Both the position numbers and the translations under genes were made by a program. From Harmothoe impar (Eukaryota; Annelida; Polychaeta; Phyllodocida; Polynoidae): DNA of 64,000 nt. The stretch's first letter is position 1, and the number at the start of each line of letters is the position of its first letter. The notes beneath the pieces were generated by a model. The model was not told the DNA's origin. It was given only the letters and a program-made list of their open reading frames with translations, and made no database searches. The DNA lies in the NCBI GenBank assembly GCA_947462335.1, contig OX381705.1:33813570-33877569 (forward strand), written 5' to 3'. Shown here one piece after another: positions 25,701 through 36,050 of this stretch.

Positions 25701-28700
25701 ACATTTGGCAAGTAATTCCATTATGTCTCTTGTATGGCATTTGATTTAGGCTGTTATTATTTATCATGTATTTGTGTTGACCACAGAGAAGCCGTACTAC
25801 TCCTACATGTACTGTGTGGCTTCCTGGGACGGTAACAAACTGGGGGATAACTTCGGCTTGGTAGCAGCCAGCGACAAGAGTGTGCTCCTCCTGTACCAGA
25901 ACAAGAACACCAACGCGCGGCCACACTTCTACGTCGGGGTGAGTCCTAATTTCAACTGTTACAAAACACCATTCTTATTTATTAGCTACTGATTGTTCCT
26001 ATTGTGTTGGCCTAGCATTTTACCAAGTACTTCGGGTGTCCCATGGACGTGGTTGGGTAGTTTGCTTACACATAAAAGTTCGATTTCTGTACTACACAGT
26101 TGAAATAGCACCCTTTCCTAAATCTGCTGCAATTTATTTGTTATTAGAGATACAAGAATCAGAGTACCCACAAGAGTGCACACAAACGTTTGCATTGAGT
26201 TGATACTTCGTTATTTTATTTCCCTCATGTTTGCGGCATAACCCCTACCAAAAAGCTTAGAAAAGTTTCCTATTGCGTGAAGCTCTCGATGCGAGTAGTA
26301 TATGGAATTTGTGCATTGAGACAGGCAATGTATGTTGAACGTCTATTCGTCTGATTAAAACAGGAAGAATCCTAGCGTTGTGAGCGGTACACCATACTTG
26401 TCCTGCTGCTATTTTCTCCCGGGTATTTTCTAATATGTCACGTTGTCCACATTACAGAGGTACCGCACGGATGCTGCAGGCAAGCTGCTGCTCAGTCTGT
26501 ACGTGGCTGACGTGAGGGGCATCACAGGGGTCCTCACCGCCACAGCCGAACAGAAGAGTACATCCTACAAGAACTTTATATTCACAAGTAAGAGGAAACT
26601 TCATACATTAGCATAATTGTACATTCATGAATCTGAATTTAATCATGGTTAGCTACACGCCTTTTACATGTTGATTGAATGACATATGCTGTGTGCGTAT
26701 TATGTCATATTGAGGTTGTGTCAGTTCCTGATTGACATTTCGTGCACGTACCTGTGAGATATTGTAAAACAACATTATAAAACGACAAGTTGTGTGTAAT
26801 ACCTTGAGCGGCGTTTCCTGCCGCTCGTTACAGTCCAGGGTGACTGGTCTTTGATTGGTCTAGACATAGTCATAACAACTTTTGATTGTTTGCACGGTAA
26901 TGTATACAACATTATCAGTCGGCCTACCACTCAACAGCCAATCAAGGATCAACTAATTGTTTAATCGTAGCCCGTTGTTGGTGCAGAATATTGAGAATAT
27001 ATCACCACATTTCTCATACAAATAGTCATTTGTTGTATTCGCTGAGATGTACATTAACCTGTTGTGCCTACCGCTGACAGAGACCGGGGAGGCCCCTGAC
27101 CTGTCTGGGAGTGTGAGTCAGACAGATAACCCCATCACAGCGCGGTGTTTGGGCGGCTGTCTGAACGGTGTGTGCAGGGAGAAGGCTGCTGGCTGGTCGT
27201 GTGACTGCAAGCTGGGATATAGCGGCAAGAGTTGTGAGAGAGGTGAGCATTGGGCATCATAACAAAGTAAATTGCCAAAATTTAATGTTAAAGGATGAAA
27301 GTCACAGTCAAATAAAGCAATTAGATATGTGGTTGTGCTGCCTTTAATTATACATTGTGTAGTGCTGTGTAAGAGCATAGATATGACTTTATTTCTTGAC
27401 AATAATTTATTATACCAGAGGAAAATATCTTAAGCAGAAATTCAATTTGATCACTACGTTTGTTCATTTACATTGATATAGTTGGTAGAACGTTATGGGT
27501 TAAATATGTAGCGCTGTCAGTGTCTGTGAAATAAAACCGCACATAACTGCCTCCATTGTAGCCCTGACAAGAGGAGACTGTGCCAAGACGCCGTGTGTGA
27601 ACGGCCTGTGTCAGCAACATGGGGACTACTACTACTGCGGCTGTAAGGAGGGATACACAGGACTCAACTGTGACGGTCAGTAGCTAACTTAGTAAATGTA
27701 AGGCATGATGTGGCAGGACATAAACTATGGCATTCAACCTAAAGATTTTAGATTAGTCTCTGGAGCCCTCCACTACACAATAATGGACCGTGTTCTTCTG
27801 TGTACATGCGGAGCAGTCCTTGAGCTTGCAGAGTGTCTGCCTAACCCATATATACTTTCAGTTGCCGAGTAAAGCCTGTTAACCCATGTACTGTCCATTT
27901 CAGTTGCCGAGTAAAGCCTGCTAACCCATGTACTGTCCATTTCAGTTGCCGAGTAAAACCTGCTAACCCATGTACTTTCCCCTTCAGGTGGCCTTTTTTG
28001 TCTGCTCAACCCACCTACTTTCCCTTTCAGTTGGCCAGTACTGCCTGCCTAACCCAGTACATACACGTTTAGTTGGCCAGTACTGCCTGCCTAACATGTT
28101 TACTTTCCCTTGTAGTTGGCCAGTACTGTCTGCCTAACCCATGTACTTTCCTTTTAAGATGGCTATTATTGTCGGTATAATCCATCGTAGTACAATTATT
28201 TGTATTTCCTCTTTCAATTGGCCAGTACTGCCTGCCTAATCCATGTACTTTCCCTTTCAGTTGGCCAGTACTGTCTGCCTAACCCATAATTATACCTTCC
28301 CCTTGCAGTTGGCCAGTACTGTCTGCCTAACCCATAATTATACCTTCCCCTTACAGTTGGCCAGTACTGTCTGCCTAACCCATAATTATACCTTCTCCTT
28401 ACAGTTGGCCAGTACTGTCTGCCTAACCCATATACCTTCCCCTTACAGTTGGCCAGTATACTGTCTGCCTAACCCATATACCTTCCCCTTACAGTTGGCC
28501 AGTACTGTCTGCCTAACCCATAATTATACCTTCCCCTTACAGTTGGCCAGTACTGTCTGCCTAACCCATATACATTCCCCTTACAGTTGGCCAGTACTGT
28601 CTGCCTAACCCATAATTATACCTTCCCCTTACAGTTGGCCAGTACTGTCTGCCTAACCCATATACCTTCCCCTTACAGTTGGCCAGTACTGTCTGCCTAA

Positions 28701-29037
28701 CCCATGTGCCCGGGGAGTGTGTGAGCTGTTCCAGGGTGGCTACAGGTGTCTGTGCCCTGACGGCTACACGGGACGGGAGTGTGCGGAGAACGTGGTGGCG
28801 GAGGCTGAGGAGGACAAGAAGATCCTGATCGTGCTGACCACCCTGCTGAGTGTGTTCGTGGTCGGGGTGGTGGTGGTGGCCATCATCATCTGTCAGTGTA
28901 AGAGGAAGAAGGAGGAGAAGTTGATGCCGGCCAACCCTGACGGCGACCTGCCCAACCAGACCTACTCCTCCATGACCTCGTGGTTCCCAGACTACAAGCG
29001 CGAACTGGCGGCAGCCGAGGAGGCTTACAGTACATAG
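14531..29037 (+). CDS. type I membrane protein: signal peptide, Cys-Phe-Pro modules, three EGF domains, TM helix
   Basis: Fifteen coding exons join in frame to 593 residues: 14531-14572, 14992-15010, 15305-15349, 16422-16472, 20309-20386, 21491-21553, 21794-21958, 22237-22380, 24782-24853, 25196-25381, 25787-25938, 26458-26587, 27081-27242, 27562-27675 and 28679-29037. Residues 1-20 are a signal peptide ([20 protein letters not shown]). Residues 21-99 are Gly/Thr/Pro linkers, one short phase-1 exon each. Residues 100-226 carry [10 protein letters not shown] and TYECLG; 227-382 carry CPLPF, TFCED and [11 protein letters not shown] domains lie at about 404-435, 442-473 and 479-509. A TM helix at about 523-545 is followed by CKRKKEEK and a 45-residue tail with YSSM. 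Most exons are phase 1-1, which allows exon shuffling or skipping. The Cys-Phe-Pro/CxxSW modules resemble DUF7042-7045-type animal extracellular domains (from memory). Ligand and role unknown. A 9-nt microexon at 16061-16069 could add three residues. Confidence 0.85.
16631..16719. repeat. (TA)n microsatellite
   Basis: About 88 bp of TA dinucleotides in an intron of the EGF/TM gene. Confidence 0.98.
16774..19060. repeat. tandem duplication of a ~1.1-kb intronic unit, with partial third copy
   Basis: Two adjacent copies start at about 16774 and 17891 (CTGCCCA...GGGCC...TTTTGACC). They stay alignable throughout: GATCACATTGGGTGACACAG occurs at 17131 and again at 18217, an offset of 1086 bp. A partial third copy continues after ~19000 and is interrupted by the element at 19300. 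The unit is rich in GGGCCCA and AGCCCA words. No coding content. Confidence 0.8.
19300..20267. mobile_element. 968-bp TIR element built from a TGACGTACATGATCGG repeat
   Basis: Perfect 49-bp terminal inverted repeats begin GGCTCACTCTCACC (19300) and end GGTGAGAGTGAGCC (20267), flanked by ATAT on both sides (19296-19299 and 20268-20271). The repeats run into subterminal arrays of a 16-17 bp unit (CACCGATCATGTACGT; three copies left, eight right). Inside are three ~190-bp tandem segments, each opening with a 34-bp palindrome (16-bp arms, CA spacer) at 19538, 19726 and 19922. No coding frame, so it is non-autonomous. The sequence at 19021-19060 looks like the unfilled target. It sits in the intron before exon 20309. 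Confidence 0.85.
20896..20945. repeat. dispersed repeat with CATTGGTTAGTCTAGACATA (copy 1, partial)
   Basis: GACCATTGGTTAGTCTAGAC followed by AATTATATGATAACTTGAT matches 26848 and 30376, where longer copies occur. Confidence 0.45.
21690..21778. repeat. GTT-rich microsatellite just before exon 21794
   Basis: Imperfect GTT/GTTGTA repeats form part of the pyrimidine-poor region upstream of the acceptor CTATAACTCAG. Frames read across it as poly-valine are not coding. Confidence 0.8.
21984..22165. repeat. dispersed repeat, GCCAACRCCCATTGATACCG family (copy 1)
   Basis: Starts ATATAGACACATGCCAACAC and ends near TTTCCTAGCCCATTGGATA. The same order of motifs, including CCCCCACGAGTGAAATAC and TTTAATGAAGGAAAGA, occurs at 33925-34165. 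Both copies hold an internal inverted GATACCGT/CAGTATC pair. Confidence 0.65.
22440..23690. repeat. degenerate CTACCATTCCCTATACTA minisatellite, split by an LTR-like insertion
   Basis: Roughly 18-bp units with the core ACCATTCCCTATA run from ~22440 to ~23060 and resume, weaker, at ~23585-23690 after the insertion at 23083-23578. It is intronic between exons 22237 and 24782. Confidence 0.6.
23083..23578 (-). mobile_element. putative solo LTR
   Basis: A GC-rich block in AT-rich surroundings. On the minus strand it begins TGGGTTCGTG, has a TATA box (GGTATATAAGAG, near 23413-23424), then AATAAAATC near 23150 and ends CCCCTACA, so it runs TG...CA with a TATA box followed by a poly(A) signal as an LTR does. 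I could not find a matching target-site duplication, so the exact ends are tentative. No internal retroelement genes are present. A 112-residue frame inside it is not recognisable as a protein. Confidence 0.5.
23716..24561. mobile_element. 846-bp TIR element, CCCAGTGGGCA ends
   Basis: CCCAGTGGGCAACC at the left and TTTGTGCCCACTGGG at the right are inverse. Both ends continue into TTGATTCAA/GTTGAT-type repeats, which fill the flanks of the element. No coding frame. The same end occurs on the 107-bp element at 34394-34500. Confidence 0.75.
26838..26990. repeat. dispersed repeat with TTGGTCTAGACATA (copy 2)
   Basis: GATTGGTCTAGACATAGTCA, then CACGGTAATGT, TACCACTCAACAG and TTGGTGCAG appear in the same order as at 30376-30526. 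Intronic in the EGF/TM gene. Confidence 0.55.
27834..28704 (+). repeat. tandemly amplified intron-exon junction (about 18 decoy 3' splice sites)
   Basis: The last intron of the EGF/TM gene ends CCTTCCCCTTACAG and the last exon starts TTGGCCAGTACTGTCTGCCT. This whole junction (pyrimidine tract, AG, first ~26 exon bases) repeats upstream. Unit starts are 27862, 27904, 27946, 27988, 28031, 28073, 28116, 28157, 28218, 28261, 28309, 28357, 28405, 28449, 28495, 28543, 28587, 28635 and the real exon at 28679. Early units are 42-43 bp and diverged; the last ten are near-identical and mostly 44 or 48 bp. AG is kept in all but the unit at 28218. The 48-bp units put an in-frame TAA right after the copied exon bases, whereas the 44-bp units shift the frame. 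Confidence 0.95.
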
Positions 29038-29376
29038 AATGATAATACCCAATGTGCATCTTCAACAACATAGGGGAGTAGACAGTCTTTGATAACGGGG
29101 TTTGAGATTTGATCATATTTATATCATTAAATATTTTTTAATATTTGGTTTAATTTGGTCCCCATGGTTCACTCGTACTCTAGGGCAGGGAGCAAGATGT
29201 TTCGGGGAGGGGGGGACTGATGTGAGGTGCAGCTGACAAGGTGCCTGTCGCAGGGATATATGTTAACGTCCTTTGTAACACACCTAGTTTTAAAAAAAGC
29301 CATATGGACTATACATGGAGGTAACATTGATTGATTTTAATACATCAAGAGCAACGGCGACTCATTGAACATGTAT

Positions 29377-29499
29377 CCTAGTAAACGAAAAACGCTATAC
29401 AACATTTTGTAACGTTAAATAACGTTTTTCTAAGGCTCCTTACTACGGCATAACGTTATATAAAGTTTTAAAACGTTATTTTGACGTTAGTAAGCTGGA
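29377..29499. mobile_element. AACGTTATA mini-element (degenerate), in probable 3' UTR
   Basis: CTAGTAAACGAAAAACG at the left, AACGTTA/TAACGTT words throughout, TTGACGTTAGTAAGCTGG at the right. It is the same family as 32963-33088 and 43687-43811. Confidence 0.55.
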
Positions 29500-29619
29500 A
29501 TGTACCATTGAATTTTGTAATTTTGAGGTATTCCATATCAGTACATCCTAGTTCCCACTGCACCATGTATCAGTAATCGCGGACACTATAGTGAGTGATG
29601 TACTTTAAATTGTATCAAG

Positions 29620-29625
29620 AATAAA
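29620..29625 (+). promoter_or_regulatory. candidate poly(A) signal of the EGF/TM gene
   Basis: AATAAA 583 bp after the stop codon, the first one downstream on this strand that I found. Confidence 0.4.
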
Positions 29626-30365
29626 CAGGCTTATTTCTAGCGACATTTTAATCAGTGGTTTTACATCATTACTTCTCCTATATTCTTCATTTCAAAGTTA
29701 TTTAACACAAGTCAGATATAAACTAGGCCACAATATATCCATAACTGTTGTAAACAAGCAGTAAAACAGTTTATAGCACGGCATAAGAACCAGTTATTGG
29801 CACATATGTTTCACACAATAGGTCTTCAATCATTCTCACGCTAGTAGCAGCACACGACTGATACTTTGATATTCAGAAGCCCCCAATATATAACCTGTGG
29901 TGCCTATCCAATTGCCAATGAGCATTATTGACTGATCTTCTTACGTTCTTCTATAAGTTTACACATTATATATTTCAAAGCTCAGGGATCGATAGCTCTG
30001 GTAATTTCAGTCCAAATGCGAGGGCACTTACATTCGCATTGCATTGGCTTTAACATGGAATATACACTTACAAACTCATAGTTTAATGAGTAGCACCTTA
30101 TACATATATACTGTAAATCATTCATAAATTGAATTATTCATTTCCACGCTGTTCCATTTTGCTTTAATATAAATGTGGTCCTAAAATAGATTTTCAACAC
30201 TCAAGAATTGCGAGTAACTAATGCAGTTCCCAAGATATTAGACCAACCGACCCTTTGAGGTGGCCTGAAAAAAAAGACGGGCAGTTTTCCTTTTCAAAGG
30301 TTTATCATTTTCAGTTTCATGTATCTACGCAGCAAAACGTATTTCTTCTGAAAACCCTTGTTTCT

Positions 30366-30530
30366 TTGCACAGTGACGGATCATTGGTTGGTCTAGACAC
30401 AATAATTATGATGACGCCTTGATGGCCTGTTTTCCCTGTAATGTGCAATTCTTTGAGTACCACTCTACAGTCAATTGATGTCTAATTAAGAAGCAATCAT
30501 ACGCTAATGTGGGTGCAGACGACTCGCTGT
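30366..30530. repeat. dispersed repeat with TTGGTTGGTCTAGACA (copy 3)
   Basis: GGATCATTGGTTGGTCTAGA, then CCCTGTAATGT, TACCACTCTACAG and GGGTGCAG, in the same order as at 26838-26990. Confidence 0.55.
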
Positions 30531-31068
30531 TCAATTTTGCCTAATTTATGTTGGGTTTTGTTGCTTTAGCCACAACTTTCTTGTTTCACCTTGTCGTAAG
30601 GGGTGGCGGATTATTTAACTGACAACTCATTTGTGAGGACTCCATAAGTTAGAAGACCCTGGGACAAGTTTACTTCTTCAGTGTAGGTCACATGTGATAA
30701 TTCATGATCACCATCGTTCTGATTACCTTCCCTTGCCTCCCAATCTAATAATTATAGCATTAGACATACCGCATTATCTTAACGAAGAGATAGTATATAG
30801 GTATGACGGATGGTCATGACTGGAGCACAGGTGAAGTGGTTAGTTAGTAGCTGTGCTATCAGTGTCTTATCATTATGAGGTCACTTAAGCCAAACCTCGC
30901 CATCCCCAGTGGACCAGATCACCTGTAGCAGCAACCCCTCCCTAACCCAGTTTGTTATGTACTTACAGTGGGTTTAGTGTTCCCTCTGAGAGTCACAGAT
31001 GAGATAATGGACTAGGGATCCTATAGTGGAGTATTGAATTTGCATTGTAAGTGATTCTACATTTCAAG

Positions 31069-33423
31069 ATGCATCAGCATTTCGGCAAAGTAGTCATGCT
31101 GGTAAGTATATATCCTATTCAATGTTTCTGTTATTGGTGTGTTCAGACATATAATGCAGTACCCCCATTCAGAGAATCCAGACATAGATGATAAGCAACA
31201 AAGCTCACCAGGAAGGACTTAGAAACCCCTAAAGCCTCGGCCCCTTCTGAAACACTATCATGCAGTATGCAGGTTATCTGCTACTCTGCGAAACAGAATA
31301 GCAACTTGTATGTACCATGTAACATGTGTATTCTCATCAGCTAGATAACCACAATGTAGCAGGCCTACCCCATGTATCGTTCTGCTAAGTATGTCCGGGT
31401 AAAATCAGTTATAAGTAACCTCTTAATACAATATATCCTGATATAATCACTCTACTCTATGGTGATAGACATGCATGCTGTTTAACACCAGTTGTAGACA
31501 CGAGACATTGTGGACAGAATGGAACAAACTTGTGCTTATATTTCGAATGCAGCTGCTATTACTGGTGGCATCCATACTAGTAGACCCAGTTACACCAGCA
31601 TCAACTACACTGACAGAACCCACAACAACAGAGTCAACATCAATAGTAGAAACCACAACACCAGAGCAGACCACACTACAAGAAACCAGAACTACAGACC
31701 CAACTACACTAGCAGAAACCTCAACAGCATTCCCAACAACACTGTCAGAAACCACAACAGAGCCAACAACACTAGCAGAAACTACAACAGAGCCAACAAC
31801 ACTAGCAGAAACTACAACAGAGCCAACAACACTAGCAGAAACTACAACAGAGCCAACAACACTGGCAGAAACTACAACAGAGCCAACAACACTGGCAGAA
31901 ACTACAAAAGAGCCAACAACCCTAGCAGAAACTACAACAGAGCCAACAACACTGGCAGAAACTACAACAGAGCCAACAACAATGGCAAAAACTACAACAA
32001 CAGAGTCAACAATACCGACAAAAACCATAACATCCGTGGATGCCACATCTGAATCAACCCACGTGCCATCAACATCCGAGTCCATTATATCAACAACAGA
32101 GGACATGGCAACATCAACAGAGATATTTACTACAAAATCACCTGGTAGGTCATTTGTTATGTGCCAGAATATCACTATAATTGTATAGGTATGTGAATGA
32201 GGTAGTTCTAATGTATGGAATGGGTATGTTAGCATCACCCCCGTACCTGATGATCCTCCTTTTTTCCAAAGCTTATAATAGACTTGAAAAATGTAAAAGC
32301 TTCATTGGAAACAATTCTGACGTAAATTCTAAATCAACTCTCTCTAATGTGTTCACTCTCCGAACCTTATCAAAATAACTCCATGAGAGATATGACAACC
32401 GTAGGCCTACACTGAACTACTGGGCGCTTACTGAAATCAAAATAACGGGGGAAATTATCGGCCCACAAAAGAAATGACCACATTGACCAGATGATCAAAT
32501 TGGAAAGGCGACAATTCGGTGAGAGCTTACTCACAGCTAAATATAACTATCTCATTTCAAGAAAATAAGATTATTATTATGTGTCCACCAGACGAGTTTG
32601 ATAATCTTATTTTCTTGAAATGAGATAATTATTTTTGGCTGTGCTATATCTTGAATTCTGGTTTTCAATTTACAGTGTGTGTGCCTGGTCACTTTGGGAG
32701 CACATGTGAGTTTGTGTGTCTGTGTGCCGACCATTCTGAGGCATGTGACATAAGGAGCGGTTCCTGCAAGTCTGGATGTCCACTCGGACGACAGGGACCT
32801 GGATGTAATCTATGTAAGTAGTAGCCTATAGTAGCTCATGTATGAGGGTGTGATGCTTTAAGGTCAAAATATGGATGAAACATAATCAACATATTTTGGG
32901 TCAGGAAAGATCTAATACGATTTAATCAGGCTAATGATCTCCAAAATTGAGTCTAAGGGTAACCCAGTAAACAAAAAACGTTATACAGCATTTTATAACG
33001 TTCATAAGGTTCCTTTGTATGGCATAACGTTATGTATAGTTTTAAATCGTTATTTTGACGTAAAATTATGTTTCTTTTGGTAGCTGGGAAGCCATATGTA
33101 TAGTCACCAGATCTCTCAGTCACCGGAGAAAGGGTTATCCTAGGAAACCCATTTCATTGTAAATAACATGTAACAATGTGCCCTGAATATGCTCACATAC
33201 AATGTGCTCCTGTGTGTTACCTGCAGCTGTGGGTGGGGACGAGCCTGTGGTGCTGGTACTGGGCCTGCTGCTGGCCGCCGCCCTGCTCCTCATGCTGACC
33301 TTCCTCCTCCTGTGGGTCAGAACTAAGCGACTGCAGTATTACAGCGGCGCGGCCGACCACCACATATATGAGTTCCCACATATGGCAAGTGTGGACAACC
33401 CCAGCTACGATATTGTCAAATAA
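31069..33423 (+). CDS. mucin-like type I membrane protein with one MEGF-type EGF domain and an NPxY tail
   Basis: Four exons join in frame to 319 residues: 31069-31101, 31553-32144, 32676-32813 and 33227-33423. The signal peptide spans the first junction (MHQHFGKVVML then LLLLVASILV, with cleavage probably near TPA). A Thr-rich stalk follows, with about nine copies of the 10-residue unit TTEPTTLAET encoded at 31757-31990, likely dense in O-glycans. The third exon is one EGF-like domain (CVPGHFG start, CDIRSGSC core) of the MEGF10/Draper sort. The fourth gives a TM helix (about residues 261-285), a basic stop RTKR and a tail with IYEF and NPSYDIV, where NPSY fits the NPxY motif that binds PTB adaptors or drives endocytosis. 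Joins are phase 0 then phase 1, as in the neighbouring EGF/TM gene. A role as an adhesive or uptake receptor is inference. Confidence 0.8.
31757..31990 (+). repeat. 30-bp coding minisatellite (Thr-rich stalk)
   Basis: In-frame units ACAACAGAGCCAACAACACT plus TGGCAGAAACT-like sequence, nearly identical. The low divergence and 30-bp length make copy-number differences between alleles likely without frame loss. All six frames stay open here, so long antisense frames are artefacts. Confidence 0.9.
32963..33088. mobile_element. AACGTTATA mini-element, CCCAG ends
   Basis: CCCAGTAAACAAAAAACG at the left, TTTTGGTAGCTGGG at the right; inside are GCATAACGTTATGTA and TTATTTTGACGTA. About 126 bp, in the last intron of the mucin-like gene. 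Confidence 0.65.
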
Positions 33424-33616
33424 ACCATTCATGACTATACAAAAATCAATATCTCACCCGTTGTTAATGAGTTAATGGGATACATGGATCTACCCATGAG
33501 GGTTAATGTGCCAATTTAGGATCACAGTAGATTAAAGTATTGATCTAATTGGCCCCTTTTTAATCTCAATTAACGCTAAAATAAGTCTCTACAGAGCAGC
33601 GCCATGAATATCTACC

Positions 33617-33622
33617 AATAAA
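33617..33622 (+). promoter_or_regulatory. poly(A) signal of the mucin-like gene
   Basis: AATAAA 194 bp after the TAA stop. Confidence 0.6.
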
Positions 33623-33924
33623 GTCATACCAGATTCTATAATCTTACCTACAAAAGCTTGCAGTTTTACAAGGCTAATTATTTTTCATATGACTTACTCA
33701 TTGCACTATCTACTCACATAATATGTTTTTGAATACTTATGATGCAAGTTAGGAGACCCTTCCTGACGTTCGACGAAACCCTTGAATAAACAAGTTGAAC
33801 TACAAAAGAAGTTACCCGCATTAAAGAGTCGAAATGTGGATATGATCGGAAACCTTTATTTATCATAGTAGTTACATAGTACACCTCTAATAAAAAGAGC
33901 AGAGGTTTCCATGTGCGTTTGAGT

Positions 33925-34165
33925 AGATAATATAGACAAATGCCAACGCCCATTGATACCGTTTCTGCTGTATCTCACCCAGTGGGAGCTTGGACAGTGT
34001 CTGAAGTAGCCACAGGCTGAGTGGTGTGCGCCCCAACCCCCACGAGTGAAATACAGCAGAGCAGTATCAATGTAGTTGGCATTTGTGTTTATTTCTTTAC
34101 TTGGAGCCATTTAATGAAGGAAAGACAACTTTTTCTTATCCCATTGAATATAGCTACATTGTATT
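33925..34165. repeat. dispersed repeat, GCCAACRCCCATTGATACCG family (copy 2)
   Basis: Shares ATATAGACA, GCCAACGCCCATTGATACCG, CCCCCACGAGTGAAATAC and TTTAATGAAGGAAAGA with 21984-22165. It has an extra ~60 bp in the middle. Confidence 0.65.
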
Positions 34166-34393
34166 CAATGGGGGGGGGGGGATTGCGCATACGGCCCTTC
34201 TAGTATTTAAGCATAGTAAATCGTGTATTTCAAAAGAATATAATATAACGAGTCACATGAATATAGAGTCAGTGTGCATCAAAGAGCACATAAGAGAGTC
34301 CACTGGCAGGCTGAGTTCCTGTCCCTTCACAAACCCATGTCGCCCCCTGACGGATGGCGTGTACATCACACATGACTCCCCAAATTCTATTTT

Positions 34394-34500
34394 CCTGTGG
34401 GCACAGAATCCAGATTAACATTGAATCAACACTTAATCAATATCAAATCAACATTAATAACGAGTTATCAATGTGGATTCGCTATTCTGTGCCCACTGGG
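34394..34500. mobile_element. 107-bp MITE, CTGTGGGCACAGAAT ends
   Basis: CCTGTGGGCACAGAATCC at the left is inverse to ATTCTGTGCCCACTGGG at the right. The interior holds TTGAATCAA and ATCAACATT words as in the 846-bp element at 23716. Confidence 0.7.
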
Positions 34501-35651
34501 TTACTCAACCACAGATCAAACTGCATTCTATTGAGTGTAATAGGCTTTTCATCTAGATGTGTTTTGTTTCACCATCAACTTTTAATTCATATAAAGAGCA
34601 ATGTTAATGATGAATAGTGCCCACAGAGGGTTGGTATCAACCTTGCCGTCCGTGGGAGTCAGACACATGCACGCTAGTTTGGGTTGATATTCACACTGGT
34701 TTCAGGTGGGAACTATGGACTGTACGCTCCATGTTATGCAAAACCAGATAGCCTAGTAATCCCATGATAAAACACTTCCATGCAGTAAATATCCAAACGG
34801 CAGTGACCCAGGTGTTGTATTCTACTGTATGGGGACAAGATCGAAATGCTGATTCATTCAGATTCCAAAATCGACGATTATAAGGACCATTGATATGCGT
34901 AGCTTTTTAGGGAATTTTACAGGAAAGGGGGTTAATTTTGATATTTACTAGTTTCCAACTTAAGAGTGCTTCGTTATATTATACTAAACCAAGTACCAAA
35001 TACATGCTGCTCTCACTTGATACATATGCGTTTTACTGTTACATGTATTTGAAAGTACGAACGGATAATCTAGAATATCTTGTTCACAGTATGAATGGAT
35101 TATGAAATAAAACAAAGTCACATATAACTATTGATATTGGGCCCCTATATCCATTATTAAAAGTGTAAAATATTATAGCGACACTAAGATTCTTACATTT
35201 CTGATGGTCGCTGTAATCCGGGAGTCTATGACTAGTATGAGACGAAACGATGGTAGGAACCAAGCATTATATCGCTTAGTTTAGCTATTGATCCCCAGGG
35301 GTCACCACCTACCCCTCTCCTATTCTCACCTGTGATAATCTACCCAGGTGCAGGTCAGCAGGTACAGCAGAGCCAGTTCAGGCAGGCAGACAGTCAGTTA
35401 TAAAAATATAGATAACAAATTTTACTGTTATCGCAGACAGGTCCATTGGGGGTTCTCTGCTTCGTGGACTTTGAGGCTACAAAGAGTTGGTGGCCCAATT
35501 AGACTTTCCCTGGCCCAACTCCCCCATTTCAATACTTATGTTACGGTGTGATCCATCAGAATAATACGAAGGATAATACTAAAGCAATGATTCTGCGGAC
35601 AGGGAGACAAATAGAATATTTAAGAGAGAAGAGTCAATAACTTTAATTCTA

Positions 35652-35657
35652 TTTATT
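35652..35657 (-). promoter_or_regulatory. candidate poly(A) signal of SELENBP1
   Basis: AATAAA on the minus strand, about 400 bp past the stop codon. Confidence 0.35.
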
Positions 35658-36050
35658 GGTCTAGAGGTCATGGTTAGATAATTGACCCACCACCGGTATT
35701 ACACTATATCTTGTTCACTATCCAATGAACACAATTCACAATGCCACTGTCGATTACACACATCTCACATTCTAATACACAAATTTGTACAATTAAATCT
35801 CAGTCCCCATGGGAGACATTATGTAATTAACTATCATTGCTAGGCATTTTCAGCCAGAAGCAAAACGGTCATGATTACATGTTCCGATTACATATTGAAA
35901 GTCTACTGCAGGATAGTCTACTGTGACAGACAATGAGTAAGGGTGGAGTATTGAAGATCTATCTATTATGTATGTAATACACAATAGCACCATGCACTAA
36001 AAACACTGTTTTGTGAAAATAATTTTCATAAAAGTTGGTTGATTGATCGT

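Larger units (their letters stand above)
29038..31068. other. 3' UTR and intergenic region
   Basis: No coding exon seen between the EGF/TM gene stop and the start of the mucin-like gene. It contains an AACGTT-type mini-element (29377-29499), a poly(A) signal at 29620 and a dispersed repeat at 30366-30530. The mucin-like gene's promoter should lie near 31000. Confidence 0.6.
33424..36050. other. convergent intergenic region between the mucin-like gene and SELENBP1
   Basis: Both neighbouring genes end here (tail to tail). It holds two poly(A) signals, the dispersed repeat at 33925 and the mini-element at 34394. No exon recognised in 34500-36050. Confidence 0.6.

Noticed and set aside
28243..28608. 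121-residue plus frame repeating LASTVCLTH
   Set aside because: Reads through the tandem splice-site array in the wrong frame.
31510..32052. 180-residue plus frame rich in NRANNTSRNY
   Set aside because: Out-of-frame reading of the same repeat; the other frame links a signal peptide, EGF domain and TM helix.
31447..32238. 263-residue minus-strand open frame rich in VVGSVVVSAS
   Set aside because: Antisense shadow of the Thr-rich coding repeat, open in all frames because the 30-bp unit has no stops.
35281..35400. GC-richer block with AG and GT-like signals
   Set aside because: Could not be joined in frame to either neighbouring gene, and both neighbours already end before it.
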